Positions 28,240-37,104 of a stretch of DNA of 64,000 nucleotides are shown piece after piece (the first letter of the stretch is position 1; the number at the start of each line of letters is the position of its first letter). This stretch comes from Pseudoduganella lurida (GTDB lineage Bacteria > Pseudomonadota > Gammaproteobacteria > Burkholderiales > Burkholderiaceae_D), in assembly GCF_007830455.1 (NCBI RefSeq), contig NZ_VLLB01000001.1, positions 930,001-994,000 on the forward strand, in the 5' to 3' direction. The translations under genes were made by a program, and so were the position numbers. The notes under the pieces were generated by a model. The model saw only the letters and a list, made by a program, of their open reading frames with translations, ran no database searches and had not been told where the DNA came from.

Positions 28240-30628
28240 ACGTGCTGCCCTGCCCCGCGCCGGCGCTGGCCGCGCTGACCGTGCCGCCATGCAGCTGCAC
28301 GAGGCTCTGTACCAGCGCCAGTCCCAGCCCCAGGCCGCCCTGCGACCGGTCCGGCGTGCGCTCGGCCTGCGTGAACAGCCCGAACACATGGGGCAGCACC
28401 TCGGGCCCGATGCCGATGCCGTTGTCGCGCACGCCGATCGTCACGCGCCCCGGCAGGACGCCGACCGACAGCGCGATGATCCCGCCCGGCGGCGTGTACT
28501 TGGCCGCATTGGCCAGCAGGTTTGCCACGATCTGCACCAGCCGCACCCGGTCGCCGCGCACGGTCGGATTCACATAGTCCGTTTCCAGATGCAGCGCGTG
28601 GCCGCGCGCGTCGACCAGCGGGCGCACCTGTTCGATCGCGCTGGCCAGCACGCCGGCAAGATCGACCTCGCCGAGATCGAGCTGCACCAGGCCGCGCGTC
28701 ACGCGCGACACGTCGAGCAGGTCGTCCACCAGGCTCTTCATGTGGGCCACCTGCCGCACGATCACTTCGCTGGACTGGCGCGCGCGGTCGGGATTGAGCA
28801 GGCCCAGCGCCAGCATGTGCGCGGCGCTGGCGATCGGCGCCAGCGGGTTGCGCAGCTCGTGCGCCAGCATCGCCAGGAAGTCGTCCTTGCGGCGCGATTC
28901 CTGGCGCAGCGCCTCCTCGCCCGTCTTCTTGTCATGGATATCGGTCAGCGTGCCAAGCCAGCGCGTGGGCCGGCCGGCGCTGTCGAGGGCCGGCATGGCG
29001 CGGTTCAGCACCCAGCGGAACTGGCCGGAGCGATGGCGCAGCCGGTGCTCCAGTTCCAGCTGCGTGCCGGTGGCGATGCAGTGCCGCCAGCGCTCTTCCA
29101 GCAGCGGCAGGTCGTCGCGGTGCACCAGCGGGCGGAAATCCTCGTCGGCGCGGTGGCTGGCCGGCACCCCCGTGTACTCGTACCAGCGGTTGTTGACGTA
29201 GTCGTTCTCGCCCGCCGCGTCGGCGGCCCAGACGATCTGGGGGATGTTGTTGGCAATCAGGCGGAAGCGCGTCTCGCTGTCCTTCATCGCCCGTTCCGCC
29301 GCCACCTGCGCCGTGATCTCGATATTGGCCGCCACGCCGCCGATCGGTTCGCCCGCCTCGTTGCGGATCACGGCCGCCTGCACGAGGATCGAGCGGCGCA
29401 CGCCCGGCATGCCGAACGGCTCGATCTCGGCCACGCAGCCGGCCGCCTCCTCGCCACGCAGCACGCGTGCGATCGGCCATTCGTGGGGCCCCACGCGCTT
29501 GCCCGGCTGGCCCGATTCGTCGAGCCACCAGCCCTTCCACTCCGCATATTGATCCACCGCGCCGGGCGCCGGGTGCTCGCCCCAGATGCTGCGGTTGAAG
29601 GCGTTCGCGATCAGCAGCTTGCCCGTCATGTCCACGTAGATGATGCCGACCGGCGCGGCATCGAGCAGCACGTCCAGCCGCCGCGTGCTTTCCTCGGCGC
29701 GCCGGGACGCGGCGGCCGCCATCTGCTCGCTGTCGATGCGGCGCTGCTCGGCGCACTTGCGGTCGGTGATGTCCACGGCCACGCCGGCAAAGCGGCGCCG
29801 GCCCGTGTCGACATCGCGGAACACCTTGCCACGCGCATTCACCCAGGCGTCGCGCCCGGTGCGCTGCGGGATGCGGTACTCGACGTCGTACAGGGTTTCG
29901 GTGGCGATCGCATGATCGATCGCCGCGAGGATCGCGCCCCGGTCGTCCGGATGGATCATGCCGGTGAAGCGCGCCAGCTCGGTGCCGCTGCGGGCCAGCG
30001 CGGCATCGACCTGGAACAGGCGCGCGAAGCGTTCATCGACGTGGGTGGCGCCCGTCTCCAGGTCATACGACCAGGTGCCGATATTGCCGGAGGCTTCCAG
30101 CGACAGGGCCAGCCGTTCCTCGGCCTCCTTGTGGCGCGCCAGCGCCAGCACCTTGTCGGTCACTTCGATGACGGTGCACAGCAGCCCTTTCACGCCCGCG
30201 TGTTCGGCATCGTGCAGGGGACTGAAGGAGAACGTGAAGTAGGCCCGGTCGGGCTGGCCGTGGCGGTCCAGCGTGGTGGCGTAGTTTTCGAAGAAGAACG
30301 ATTCGCCCTGCATCACCTTGTCCACGTAGGGTGCCAGGTCGCTCCACACTTCGTCCCACACCTCGGCATACGGCCGGCCCAGCGGCAGGCCGGCCTTGCG
30401 GCCCAGCATCGGCAGGTAGGCATCGTTGTGGAACAGGTGGTGGCCGGGGCCCCATGTCATGAAGGTGGGGAAGGCCGAACCGAGCACGATGCCGAGCGTG
30501 GTGCGCAGCGCCGCCGGCCAGCCTTCGACGGGACCGAGCGGGTGGGAAGACCAGTCCTGTGCGCGGAGACGGGCACCGGTGGCCCCGCCGTTGCGGGAGA
30601 AGGCGAAAAGCGCGTGCGGGTCGTTCAC
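28208..30628 (-). CDS. Multi-PAS sensor histidine kinase
   Basis: 806 aa, soluble (no membrane segment seen), with a GTG start. The N-terminal module ([14 protein letters not shown]...TWGP...[12 protein letters not shown]) is a PAS-like domain also present in the kinase at 53423. Three more PAS domains follow, then HisKA with phospho-acceptor His590 ([11 protein letters not shown]) and HATPase with [25 protein letters not shown] and [11 protein letters not shown]. There is no receiver domain and no adjacent response-regulator gene, so its partner is elsewhere. It is convergent with the GH95 gene, and a link to glycan use is not shown. The ribosome site is weak, so the start is uncertain. Confidence 0.88.
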   Translation of the reverse strand: MNDPHALFAFSRNGGATGARLRAQDWSSHPLGPVEGWPAALRTTLGIVLGSAFPTFMTWGPGHHLFHNDAYLPMLGRKAGLPLGRPYAEVWDEVWSDLAPYVDKVMQGESFFFENYATTLDRHGQPDRAYFTFSFSPLHDAEHAGVKGLLCTVIEVTDKVLALARHKEAEERLALSLEASGNIGTWSYDLETGATHVDERFARLFQVDAALARSGTELARFTGMIHPDDRGAILAAIDHAIATETLYDVEYRIPQRTGRDAWVNARGKVFRDVDTGRRRFAGVAVDITDRKCAEQRRIDSEQMAAAASRRAEESTRRLDVLLDAAPVGIIYVDMTGKLLIANAFNRSIWGEHPAPGAVDQYAEWKGWWLDESGQPGKRVGPHEWPIARVLRGEEAAGCVAEIEPFGMPGVRRSILVQAAVIRNEAGEPIGGVAANIEITAQVAAERAMKDSETRFRLIANNIPQIVWAADAAGENDYVNNRWYEYTGVPASHRADEDFRPLVHRDDLPLLEERWRHCIATGTQLELEHRLRHRSGQFRWVLNRAMPALDSAGRPTRWLGTLTDIHDKKTGEEALRQESRRKDDFLAMLAHELRNPLAPIASAAHMLALGLLNPDRARQSSEVIVRQVAHMKSLVDDLLDVSRVTRGLVQLDLGEVDLAGVLASAIEQVRPLVDARGHALHLETDYVNPTVRGDRVRLVQIVANLLANAAKYTPPGGIIALSVGVLPGRVTIGVRDNGIGIGPEVLPHVFGLFTQAERTPDRSQGGLGLGLALVQSLVQLHGGTVSAASAGAGQGSTFTVTLPALAR

Positions 30629-30770
30629 CGGTGGCCTGGATCAGGTTTGAAAACCCGATTTTACTGAATCTGCGGGTTTCGCGGGAGAAAGTTGCGGCTT
30701 TATAGCCGCCCAGGCAGTCACGGCGGCGGCAACAGCCATGCCGCCCCGGCCCCCGCCCCGGTCCGCCGTC

Positions 30771-31457
30771 CTACAACTTGCCGGCCACCGTGAAGCGCGC
30801 CCGCACGTGCCGCGGCTGCTCGATTTCGTCGACGATCGCCACCGCCAGGTCGGCCACCGAGATGCCGGCCGGCGCATCGCCGTTCATCAGCAGATCCTCG
30901 CCGCCGACGCGATACGCGCCGCTGCGTTCGCCCGGCGCCAGCATGGCCGGCGGGCTGAGGAAGGTCCAGTCCAGCTGCGTGTTGGTGCGCAGCGTGGCCA
31001 GTGCATCGCGGGCGGCGCGGGCACCGGGCGCGATGTTCGGCGGCACGTGGTCGAGGAACTGCGGCGTGTCGACCAGCTGCACGCCCGGCGCCACGAACAG
31101 GCTGCCGGCACCGCCGACCACCAGCAGGCGCCGCACGCCGCCGGCGGCCACGCCGGCCTCGATGGCGGTGCTGCCGGCGATGAACTTGTCATACAGGTCC
31201 GGCTCGTTCCAGCCCGGGTTGAAGGCGGAGATGACGGCATCGTGGCCGCGCACGGCGCTGGCGACGGCCTGCGCATCGTAGGCATCGACAGCGACGGGCG
31301 TGACGCCATCGCGCTGCTGCAAACCGGGCTGCTGCAAATCGGGCTGCTGCAAACCGGGCCTGCGGGACAGCGCCGTCACGCGGTGGCCCCGCTGCAGCAG
31401 TTCGGCGAGGACGGCCTTGCCGACGAAACCGGTGGCGCCGATCAGTGCGATGTTCAT
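30771..31457 (-). CDS. NAD(P)-binding oxidoreductase (NmrA/atypical SDR)
   Basis: 228 aa with the Rossmann motif GATGFVGKAV at 7-16 and a VGGAGSLFV segment. It resembles the YwnB/NmrA-like atypical SDRs whose substrates are mostly undefined. After the second strand (SRRP) the protein carries a Leu-Gln-Gln-rich insert produced by three 15-bp tandem units (31313-31357). This would sit in the loop that usually selects NADP(H). It is divergent from a LysR gene (111 bp apart), its probable regulator. Confidence 0.82.
   Translation of the reverse strand: MNIALIGATGFVGKAVLAELLQRGHRVTALSRRPGLQQPDLQQPGLQQRDGVTPVAVDAYDAQAVASAVRGHDAVISAFNPGWNEPDLYDKFIAGSTAIEAGVAAGGVRRLLVVGGAGSLFVAPGVQLVDTPQFLDHVPPNIAPGARAARDALATLRTNTQLDWTFLSPPAMLAPGERSGAYRVGGEDLLMNGDAPAGISVADLAVAIVDEIEQPRHVRARFTVAGKL
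31313..31357. repeat. 15-bp x 3 minisatellite inside a coding region
   Basis: Three consecutive units of GCTGCTGCAAACCGG; the middle one differs by a single base (AATC for AACC). Each unit is a multiple of three, so copy-number change would add or remove five residues without a frameshift. Confidence 0.9.
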
Positions 31458-31568
31458 GGTGACTCCCTTGTTGTGATGAAAGAGACACGATAACCGTTTC
31501 GGACCGCACGCATAAGCGGGCTAGAATCGCCAATACCTTGAAGTGTCACTAACAGATCAGGAGAGACC

Positions 31569-32486
31569 ATGCAGGATTACCGCCCCTATGCCGTGCTGGC
31601 CGAAACCGTGCTGGCCGGTTCGATGAGTGCCGCCGCGCGGCGCCTGGGCATGACGCCGTCGGCCGTGAGCCAGACCATCCGCGCGCTGGAACGGCAAACG
31701 GGCGTGACCCTCCTCCACCGTTCGACCCGCAAGCTGGCGCTGACCGAAGCGGGCGCGCGCTGCCTGCCGCACTGCCTGCGGCTGCTGGAGGCGGCCAACG
31801 CGGCCGCGGCATCGCTGGTGGTGGCGCGCGATGCGCCGGCTGGCGAGCTGCGCATCGCCGCGCCGGTGGGCTTTGCCGGCCACCTGGCTCAGGCGCTGGC
31901 GCCCGTGCTGGCGCAGTGGCCGGGGCTGAACCTGCGGCTGCTGTTCGACGATGCGCTGATCGACCTGATCGACGCGCGCATCGACATCGCCATCCGCGTG
32001 GGCCGCCTGGCCGATTCGACCTGGGTGGCACGGCCGCTGACGGCGCTGGAGATCATCCTGTGCGCCGCCCCGGATTACCTGCGGCGCTTCGGCATGCCCG
32101 CGGCGCCCGCCGACCTGGCGGCGCATCACTGGATCGCGTCGGTGCGCGATGTCGGCGACGGGGCAACCACGCTGCCTCTCCCGCTGCAGCATGGCTCGGG
32201 CGAACGCGCCCACGTCGACGTTCCCGTGCGGATCGCCAGCAACAACCACCTCGCCCTGCAGCAGATGTGCGAAGGCGGTGCCGGCATCGCCAGGCTGGCG
32301 GACATCGACGTGCACCCCGCCCTCGAAGCCGGGCGGCTGGTGCGCCTGCTGCCGGACTGGCGCTTCGTGCCGCTGCCGGTCGCGCTGCTCACGCCGCGCC
32401 GCGACGGCGAGCCGGCCAAGGTGCGCGTGGCCGCCGCGGCGCTGCAGGACTATTTTGCCGGGATTGCCGGCCGCGGCGGAGTGTAG
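31569..32486 (+). CDS. LysR-family transcriptional regulator
   Basis: 305 aa. The DNA-binding helix-turn-helix is at about 1-60 (MSAAARRLGMTPSAVSQTIRALERQTG) and an effector domain of the CrgA/DsdC-like type (LIDARIDIAIRVGRL) follows. The start has AGGAGAGACC upstream. It is transcribed away from the NAD(P)-binding gene, the usual arrangement for a LysR regulator and its target; the signal molecule is unknown. A TAGAAT -10-like element lies in the 111-bp spacer. Confidence 0.92.
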   Translation: MQDYRPYAVLAETVLAGSMSAAARRLGMTPSAVSQTIRALERQTGVTLLHRSTRKLALTEAGARCLPHCLRLLEAANAAAASLVVARDAPAGELRIAAPVGFAGHLAQALAPVLAQWPGLNLRLLFDDALIDLIDARIDIAIRVGRLADSTWVARPLTALEIILCAAPDYLRRFGMPAAPADLAAHHWIASVRDVGDGATTLPLPLQHGSGERAHVDVPVRIASNNHLALQQMCEGGAGIARLADIDVHPALEAGRLVRLLPDWRFVPLPVALLTPRRDGEPAKVRVAAAALQDYFAGIAGRGGV

Positions 32487-32518
32487 CTTTTCCGCCCGTT
32501 CGTGGCCACGCAGTGTCA

Positions 32519-32574
32519 ATTAACGCCGACTTAACCGCCAATTAACGTACGCGTCACTTGCATTGCCGTATCCT
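32519..32574 (+). promoter_or_regulatory. PmrA/QseB-like triple direct repeat and promoter
   Basis: ATTAAC (32519), CTTAAC (32530) and ATTAAC (32541) are separated by exactly 5 nt, an 11-bp period. This matches the PmrA-type box (hTTAAk-N5-hTTAAk) bound by OmpR-family response regulators. A -10-like TATCCT at 32569-32574 lies 22 bp after the last repeat, so the box occupies the -35 region, as in activator-dependent promoters. The downstream gene starts at 32653. Confidence 0.6.
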
Positions 32575-32652
32575 GCCTTGGCAACGTGCGCCCGCACGAT
32601 TGCGGCAGCGCGCCTGCGCCAACGATACGCGCAACGATCACGACAGGACGAC

Positions 32653-34650
32653 ATGATTCCCTCCGCAGTACTCACGACCGGCCAGCCCCCTGCTGCCACG
32701 CGCCGCCCTGCGCTCTGCGCCCCCTGGGCCGGTCCCTACCTGAACCTGCTGTACCTCCTGGGCACCGGCCTCGTGCTGCTGTCGCTGTCCCGCCTGGCGC
32801 TGGTCGCGTGGCAGCACGAGCGCGTGCTGGCCGCCGGCATCACGGGCGCCGTGTTCGTGCAGGGCGTGCGGGCCGACCTGATCCTGCTTGGCTACTTCCT
32901 GATCATTCCGCTGGCACTGGCACCGATGCTGCTCTGGCACCGCACATCCCGGCTGTGGGTGCGCGGCACCGGCTGGTGGTCGGTCGCGGCGCTGCTGTTC
33001 ATCGGTTTCATGGAACTGGCCTCGCCGCAGTTCATCCTGCAGTACGACGTGCGGCCGAACCGGCTGTTCGTGGAATACCTGTCCTACCCGGCCGAGGTGT
33101 TCGGCACGCTGTGGAACGGCTACCGCTTCGCGCTGCTCGTCACGATCGCCTGTTCGATCGCGCTGGCCGTCCTGCTGCACCGCTTCTTCCGCAATGCCAC
33201 GCAGGACGTGCGCCCGTGGCCGGCGAAAAAGCTGCTGCTGACCTGGCCCGTGCTGCTGTTCCTGGTGGCGCTGCAGATCCGCTCCACCACGGACCACCGC
33301 CCCGCCAATCCGGCCCTGTTCGCACTGAGCGGCGATGCGATGGTCAATTCGCTGATCATCAACTCCGCCTGGTCCGTGCTCGATGCGATCAGCTCGATGC
33401 GCAAGGAGGCCAACTCCTCCGAGATCTACGGCAAGTTCCCGCGCGCGAAGGTGCTGCCCGAAGTGAAGGCGGCGGCCTGGCTGCAGGGCTACCAGTTCCC
33501 GTCGCAGGAACTGCCCACCCTGCACCACCAGCAGGCCGTGGTCACGCGCGAGCGTCCGCTGAACCTGGTGATCGTGCTGGAAGAAAGCCTGGGCGCCACC
33601 TTCGTCAAGTCGCTGGGCGGCCTGCCGGTCACGCCGGAGCTGGAAAAGCTCAAGGGCGAAGGCTGGTGGTTCGACAACCTGTACGCGACGGGCACGCGCT
33701 CGGTGCGCGGCATCGAGGCCGTGGTGGCCGGCTATGCGCCCACGCCCGCGCGCAGCGTGGTGAAGCTGTCGCTGGCGCAGCAGAATTTCTACACGCTGGC
33801 CGCGGGTCTGGGCAGGCAGGGCTACCAGACCGAGTTCGTGTACGGCGGCGAAGCGCACTTCGACAATATGCGCAGCTTCTTCACGGGGAACGGCTTCCAG
33901 AACGTGGTCGACCGCAGCAAGATGCAGCCGAAGTTCGAGGGCAGCTGGGGCGCTTCCGACGAAGACCTGTTCGATACGGCGCTGGTGCGGCTCAAGCACC
34001 TGCACGCGCAGAACAAGCCGTTCTTCAGCCTCGTGTTCACCTCGTCGAACCACGAACCGTTCGAATTCCCGGACGGGAAAATCGCCCTGCATGATCCCGC
34101 CAAGCAGACGGTGAACAACGCCGTCAAGTACGCCGATTTTGCGCTCGGCAAATTCATCCGCGAAGCCAAACAGCAGGACTACTGGAAGGACACCGTGTTC
34201 CTGATCGTGGCCGACCACGACAACCGCGTGTACGGCGACTCGCTCGTGCCGATCAACAAATTCCACATCCCCGGCCTGATCCTGGGTGCCGACATCGCAC
34301 CGAAGCGCATCGCCACCATCGCCAGCCAGATCGACCTGGCGCCCACGCTGCTGTCGCTGATGGGCGTCTCCAGCACGCACCCGATGATCGGCCGCGACCT
34401 GGCGCGCGACAGTACGTCACCGGGCCGCGCCCTCCTCCAGTTCGACAATTACTTCGCCTGGCTCGATGACAGTGGCGCCACGATCCTGCGTCCCGGCCAG
34501 CCGGCCGTGGCCGGCCGCTACGATGCCGCCGACGGCACCCTGGACCTGCTCGATTCCCCGCCCGCGCCGGCCAGCGTGGATCGCGCCATGGCGCACGTGA
34601 TCCTCCCATCGCTGCTGTACCGCGAGCAGCGCTATCAGCAAAGCAGATAA
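32653..34650 (+). CDS. LTA synthase/sulfatase-fold envelope enzyme
   Basis: 665 aa. About five N-terminal membrane helices (25-190) precede an extracytoplasmic alkaline-phosphatase-superfamily domain. Metal-site and nucleophile positions are visible: Glu310/311 (VLEES), Thr346/Thr348 (YATGTRS), His467 (SSNHEPF) and Asp521-His522 (VADHD). Family members transfer phosphoglycerol (LtaS, OpgB) or phosphoethanolamine. The exact donor and acceptor are not readable. In a Gram-negative host, osmoregulated glucans or lipid A are more likely acceptors than lipoteichoic acid. The start at 32653 fits the promoter; an upstream frame to 32563 would overlap it. A terminator follows. Confidence 0.85.
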   Translation: MIPSAVLTTGQPPAATRRPALCAPWAGPYLNLLYLLGTGLVLLSLSRLALVAWQHERVLAAGITGAVFVQGVRADLILLGYFLIIPLALAPMLLWHRTSRLWVRGTGWWSVAALLFIGFMELASPQFILQYDVRPNRLFVEYLSYPAEVFGTLWNGYRFALLVTIACSIALAVLLHRFFRNATQDVRPWPAKKLLLTWPVLLFLVALQIRSTTDHRPANPALFALSGDAMVNSLIINSAWSVLDAISSMRKEANSSEIYGKFPRAKVLPEVKAAAWLQGYQFPSQELPTLHHQQAVVTRERPLNLVIVLEESLGATFVKSLGGLPVTPELEKLKGEGWWFDNLYATGTRSVRGIEAVVAGYAPTPARSVVKLSLAQQNFYTLAAGLGRQGYQTEFVYGGEAHFDNMRSFFTGNGFQNVVDRSKMQPKFEGSWGASDEDLFDTALVRLKHLHAQNKPFFSLVFTSSNHEPFEFPDGKIALHDPAKQTVNNAVKYADFALGKFIREAKQQDYWKDTVFLIVADHDNRVYGDSLVPINKFHIPGLILGADIAPKRIATIASQIDLAPTLLSLMGVSSTHPMIGRDLARDSTSPGRALLQFDNYFAWLDDSGATILRPGQPAVAGRYDAADGTLDLLDSPPAPASVDRAMAHVILPSLLYREQRYQQSR

Positions 34651-34653
34651 GCG

Positions 34654-34680
34654 CAGGCCGGCCCAGGCTGGCCTGTTCTT
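34654..34680 (+). terminator. Rho-independent-like terminator
   Basis: A GC-rich stem of about 9 bp (CAGGCCGGC with GCTGGCCTG, including one G-T wobble) begins 4 bp after the LTA-synthase-like stop and is followed by TTCTT. It insulates that gene from the pilus-control operon beginning at 34859. Confidence 0.6.
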
Positions 34681-34735
34681 CAAGCTTGCCGATTCAACCA
34701 GATAGTTGCCGGTTCGGCCACGTTGTGTGGGTTTA

Positions 34736-34751
34736 TTGCATCCGCATGCAT
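34736..34751. promoter_or_regulatory. Shared palindrome, copy upstream of signalling operon
   Basis: TTGCATCCGCATGCAT contains TGCAT-N4-ATGCA. It matches 13 of 15 positions with the palindrome at 41831-41845 ahead of the major pilin gene (consensus TTGCATNCGNATGCA). Its centre lies about 59 bp upstream of the -10 element at 34803. Confidence 0.55.
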
Positions 34752-34779
34752 ACCCTGCGCACGATTGAAGCAATTTAAT

Positions 34780-34808
34780 TTGCCGTATTGCAACTCGGCC
34801 AGTATAGT
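34780..34808 (+). promoter_or_regulatory. Sigma-70-type promoter of the signalling operon
   Basis: The -35-like TTGCCG (34780-34785) and -10 TATAGT (34803-34808) are separated by exactly 17 bp. Transcription would begin near 34815, giving a leader of about 44 nt before the kinase start at 34859. Confidence 0.6.
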
Positions 34809-34858
34809 GGCATTCCGTCCCCTTTCCAGAACATCGCCAGCCGCCTGGCGCCCCAACC

Positions 34859-36679
34859 ATGAAGCTCAACCGCATCGGCATCATCCTGATCGCCTGCGCC
34901 CTTGCCGTCATCACGCTCGTCGTCACGCTGCTGATCGCGCGGCAGCAGGACAGCAAGGCCACGCAGGTGCGCATCAAGGGCGTGGGCCTCGTCAAGTCGC
35001 TGAGCGGCATTCCCGTGCCCGCACTGCAGGATGGCGGCAAGACGGCCGGCCTGCTCAATGCCCTGCTGGCCTACCATGACGATGGCGATTTCGCCTATGC
35101 GACCATCACGGGCGCCGATGGCCACGCACTGGCCGAAGTGGCCGGCCGCGGCGTGATCCCGTCGTCCCTCGCACTGCCACCCGGCGCCGCCACCGCCCCC
35201 GGCGAACGCCAGCTGCCGGGCGCCGGCGGCATGCCGCCGCTGCGCGAGTTCTATGGTCCGCTGGCCGACCGCAGCGCCGGCACCGCCTTCGTGCGCGTGG
35301 GCTTCTACCAGCCGCGCTACGCCGTGCTGGCCCGCGACGTGTCCTTTCTGGCCCTGCTGGCGCTGGCGATGTTCCTCGTCGTGCCGGTCCTGTATATCGT
35401 CATCAAGCGCGAAATGGCACCGCTGGCCGCGCTGCACACGCAGCTGCGCCAGCTGGCCGCGCCGGGCGACACGCCGGCCATGCGCGAAGCGGGCGACATG
35501 CGCGACCTGGTCGGCGGCATGCAGTCCTACCTGGCGCAGGCCGGCGACCGCATCGCCCAGCTGGAAGTGGGCGCGCGCAATACCACGGCGGACAACCGCC
35601 TGCTCCAATATGGCAGCAAGAAGCTGAACGCCGCGCTGCAGTCGCTGCCGGACGGCCTGCTGATGCTGGACCCGGGCGGCAACGTGACCTTCGCTTCCGG
35701 CAAGGTGGAGCCGCTGCTGGGCGTGCCGATGGAAACGCTGCTGAACCAGCCGACGGACAACTGGTGCCGCGACACGGCGCTGCGCGGCCTGCTGGCCCGC
35801 TACAGCGGCGATGCGCGCGACAGCGGCCGCCCGCACACGATCGAATTCGCGCCGGTCAACGTGGATGGCCGCCAGCTGTGCGCCACCGCCCAGCCCCTCA
35901 GCGGCGGCCAGGGCGCCATGTCCTTCGGTACCCTGGTGGTGCTGCGCGACGTGACCCGCGAACACCTGTCGCGCCAGGCCGGCAACGACTTCGTGGCCCA
36001 CGTGTCGCACGAACTGAAGTCGCCGCTGAACGTGATCGCCATGTATGCCGAAACGCTGGCCGACAGCGACGACGAAAGCCTGCGCGTGGAATCGCTGAAC
36101 GTGATCCAGGACGAGATCGAGCGCATGAACGCGCTGGTGGGCAACCTGCTGAACGTGTCGAAGCTCGATACGGGCAGCATGAGCCCGGAACGCAACCGCG
36201 TGCGGCTGGACGACATGCTGCGCGACGCCTACGACCAGGCCCTGCCCCGCGCCGAAGGCAAGCAGCTGCGCATCGACCTGGACCTGCCGCGCGACCTGGA
36301 TGCCGTCACCATCGACAAGGACCTGTTCCGCATCGCGCTGAACAACCTGCTGACCAACGCCATCAAGTACAACCGTACCGGCGGCACGGTCACGCTGGCC
36401 GCGCGCAACGAGGGCCACGAGATCGTCATCAGCGTGCGCGACACCGGCATCGGCATCGCCGCCGGCGACCGCGAACGCATCTTCGAGAAGTTCTACCGCG
36501 TCAGCGAAAGCGGTGCACCGGTGGCACGCGGCGGCCACGGCCTGGGCCTGTACCTGGCCGCGCAGATCGTCGAGCTGCACCACGGCCGCATCGTGCTCGA
36601 CAGCGAACCCGGTGTCGGCAGCACCTTCTCCATCCACCTGAAGAGCGCGCCCGCCCTGGCCGGCGCCGCCGTCCTATGA
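34859..36679 (+). CDS. Membrane sensor histidine kinase of the pilus cluster
   Basis: 606 aa. Two membrane helices (about 7-27 and 160-182) flank a periplasmic sensor region of about 130 residues; a HAMP-like linker, a PAS domain (about 255-370), HisKA with His384 (VSHELKSPL) and HATPase (NNLLTNAIKYN, DTGIGI, GHGLGLYLAAQ) follow. It phosphorylates a partner regulator; the receiver encoded by the overlapping next gene (ATGA junction) is the obvious candidate. It heads a run of same-strand genes that leads into the pilus machinery, so it probably senses the signal that controls assembly. The input signal is unknown. Confidence 0.9.
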   Translation: MKLNRIGIILIACALAVITLVVTLLIARQQDSKATQVRIKGVGLVKSLSGIPVPALQDGGKTAGLLNALLAYHDDGDFAYATITGADGHALAEVAGRGVIPSSLALPPGAATAPGERQLPGAGGMPPLREFYGPLADRSAGTAFVRVGFYQPRYAVLARDVSFLALLALAMFLVVPVLYIVIKREMAPLAALHTQLRQLAAPGDTPAMREAGDMRDLVGGMQSYLAQAGDRIAQLEVGARNTTADNRLLQYGSKKLNAALQSLPDGLLMLDPGGNVTFASGKVEPLLGVPMETLLNQPTDNWCRDTALRGLLARYSGDARDSGRPHTIEFAPVNVDGRQLCATAQPLSGGQGAMSFGTLVVLRDVTREHLSRQAGNDFVAHVSHELKSPLNVIAMYAETLADSDDESLRVESLNVIQDEIERMNALVGNLLNVSKLDTGSMSPERNRVRLDDMLRDAYDQALPRAEGKQLRIDLDLPRDLDAVTIDKDLFRIALNNLLTNAIKYNRTGGTVTLAARNEGHEIVISVRDTGIGIAAGDRERIFEKFYRVSESGAPVARGGHGLGLYLAAQIVELHHGRIVLDSEPGVGSTFSIHLKSAPALAGAAVL

Positions 36680-37104
36680 GCCAACGTCACATCCTTCTCG
36701 TCGACGACGAACCGCACGTGCTGCGCGTGCTGCGCCTGGCGCTGGAGCGCGAGGGCTACAGCGTCACCACCGCCAGCGACGGCCATGCCGCCCTCGCCTG
36801 CATGGCCGAACGCCTGCCCGATGTACTGATCAGCGACATCCAGATGGACGGCATGACGGGCCGCGAACTGTGCCCGGCCGCGCGCCGCACCTATCCGGAC
36901 CACCCGTTCCTGATCCTCGTGATGACGTCGATGACGGCGCTCGACGAGCGCAACTGGGCGCGCGAGCTGCCCAATACCGAATTCCTTGAAAAACCTCTCA
37001 GTCCGCGCCAGCTGGTGGCGCGGCTGTCCCGTCATTTTGCCGCCCTTGCCCTGGCCCCCGCGCCAGCGCCTGCGGACCAGCCGGAGCCTCGCCATGTCGC
37101 CTAA
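36676..37104 (+). CDS. Single-domain response regulator
   Basis: 142 aa: a receiver domain only. Acidic DD at about 10-11 (LLVDDEP), phospho-acceptor Asp54 (LISDIQMDG), Thr near 85 (VMTSM) and the Lys-Pro pair (LEKPLS). It has a Pro/Ala-rich tail and no DNA-binding or output domain. It must therefore act by protein contact, possibly on the HD-GYP protein encoded in the 11-bp overlapping next gene, or be an intermediate in a relay. The start codon overlaps the kinase stop. Confidence 0.9.
   Translation: MSQRHILLVDDEPHVLRVLRLALEREGYSVTTASDGHAALACMAERLPDVLISDIQMDGMTGRELCPAARRTYPDHPFLILVMTSMTALDERNWARELPNTEFLEKPLSPRQLVARLSRHFAALALAPAPAPADQPEPRHVA

Noticed and set aside
31313..31357. Tandem repeat as a possible CRISPR
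   Set aside because: Units are contiguous with no spacers, only 15 bp long, and in frame within a gene.
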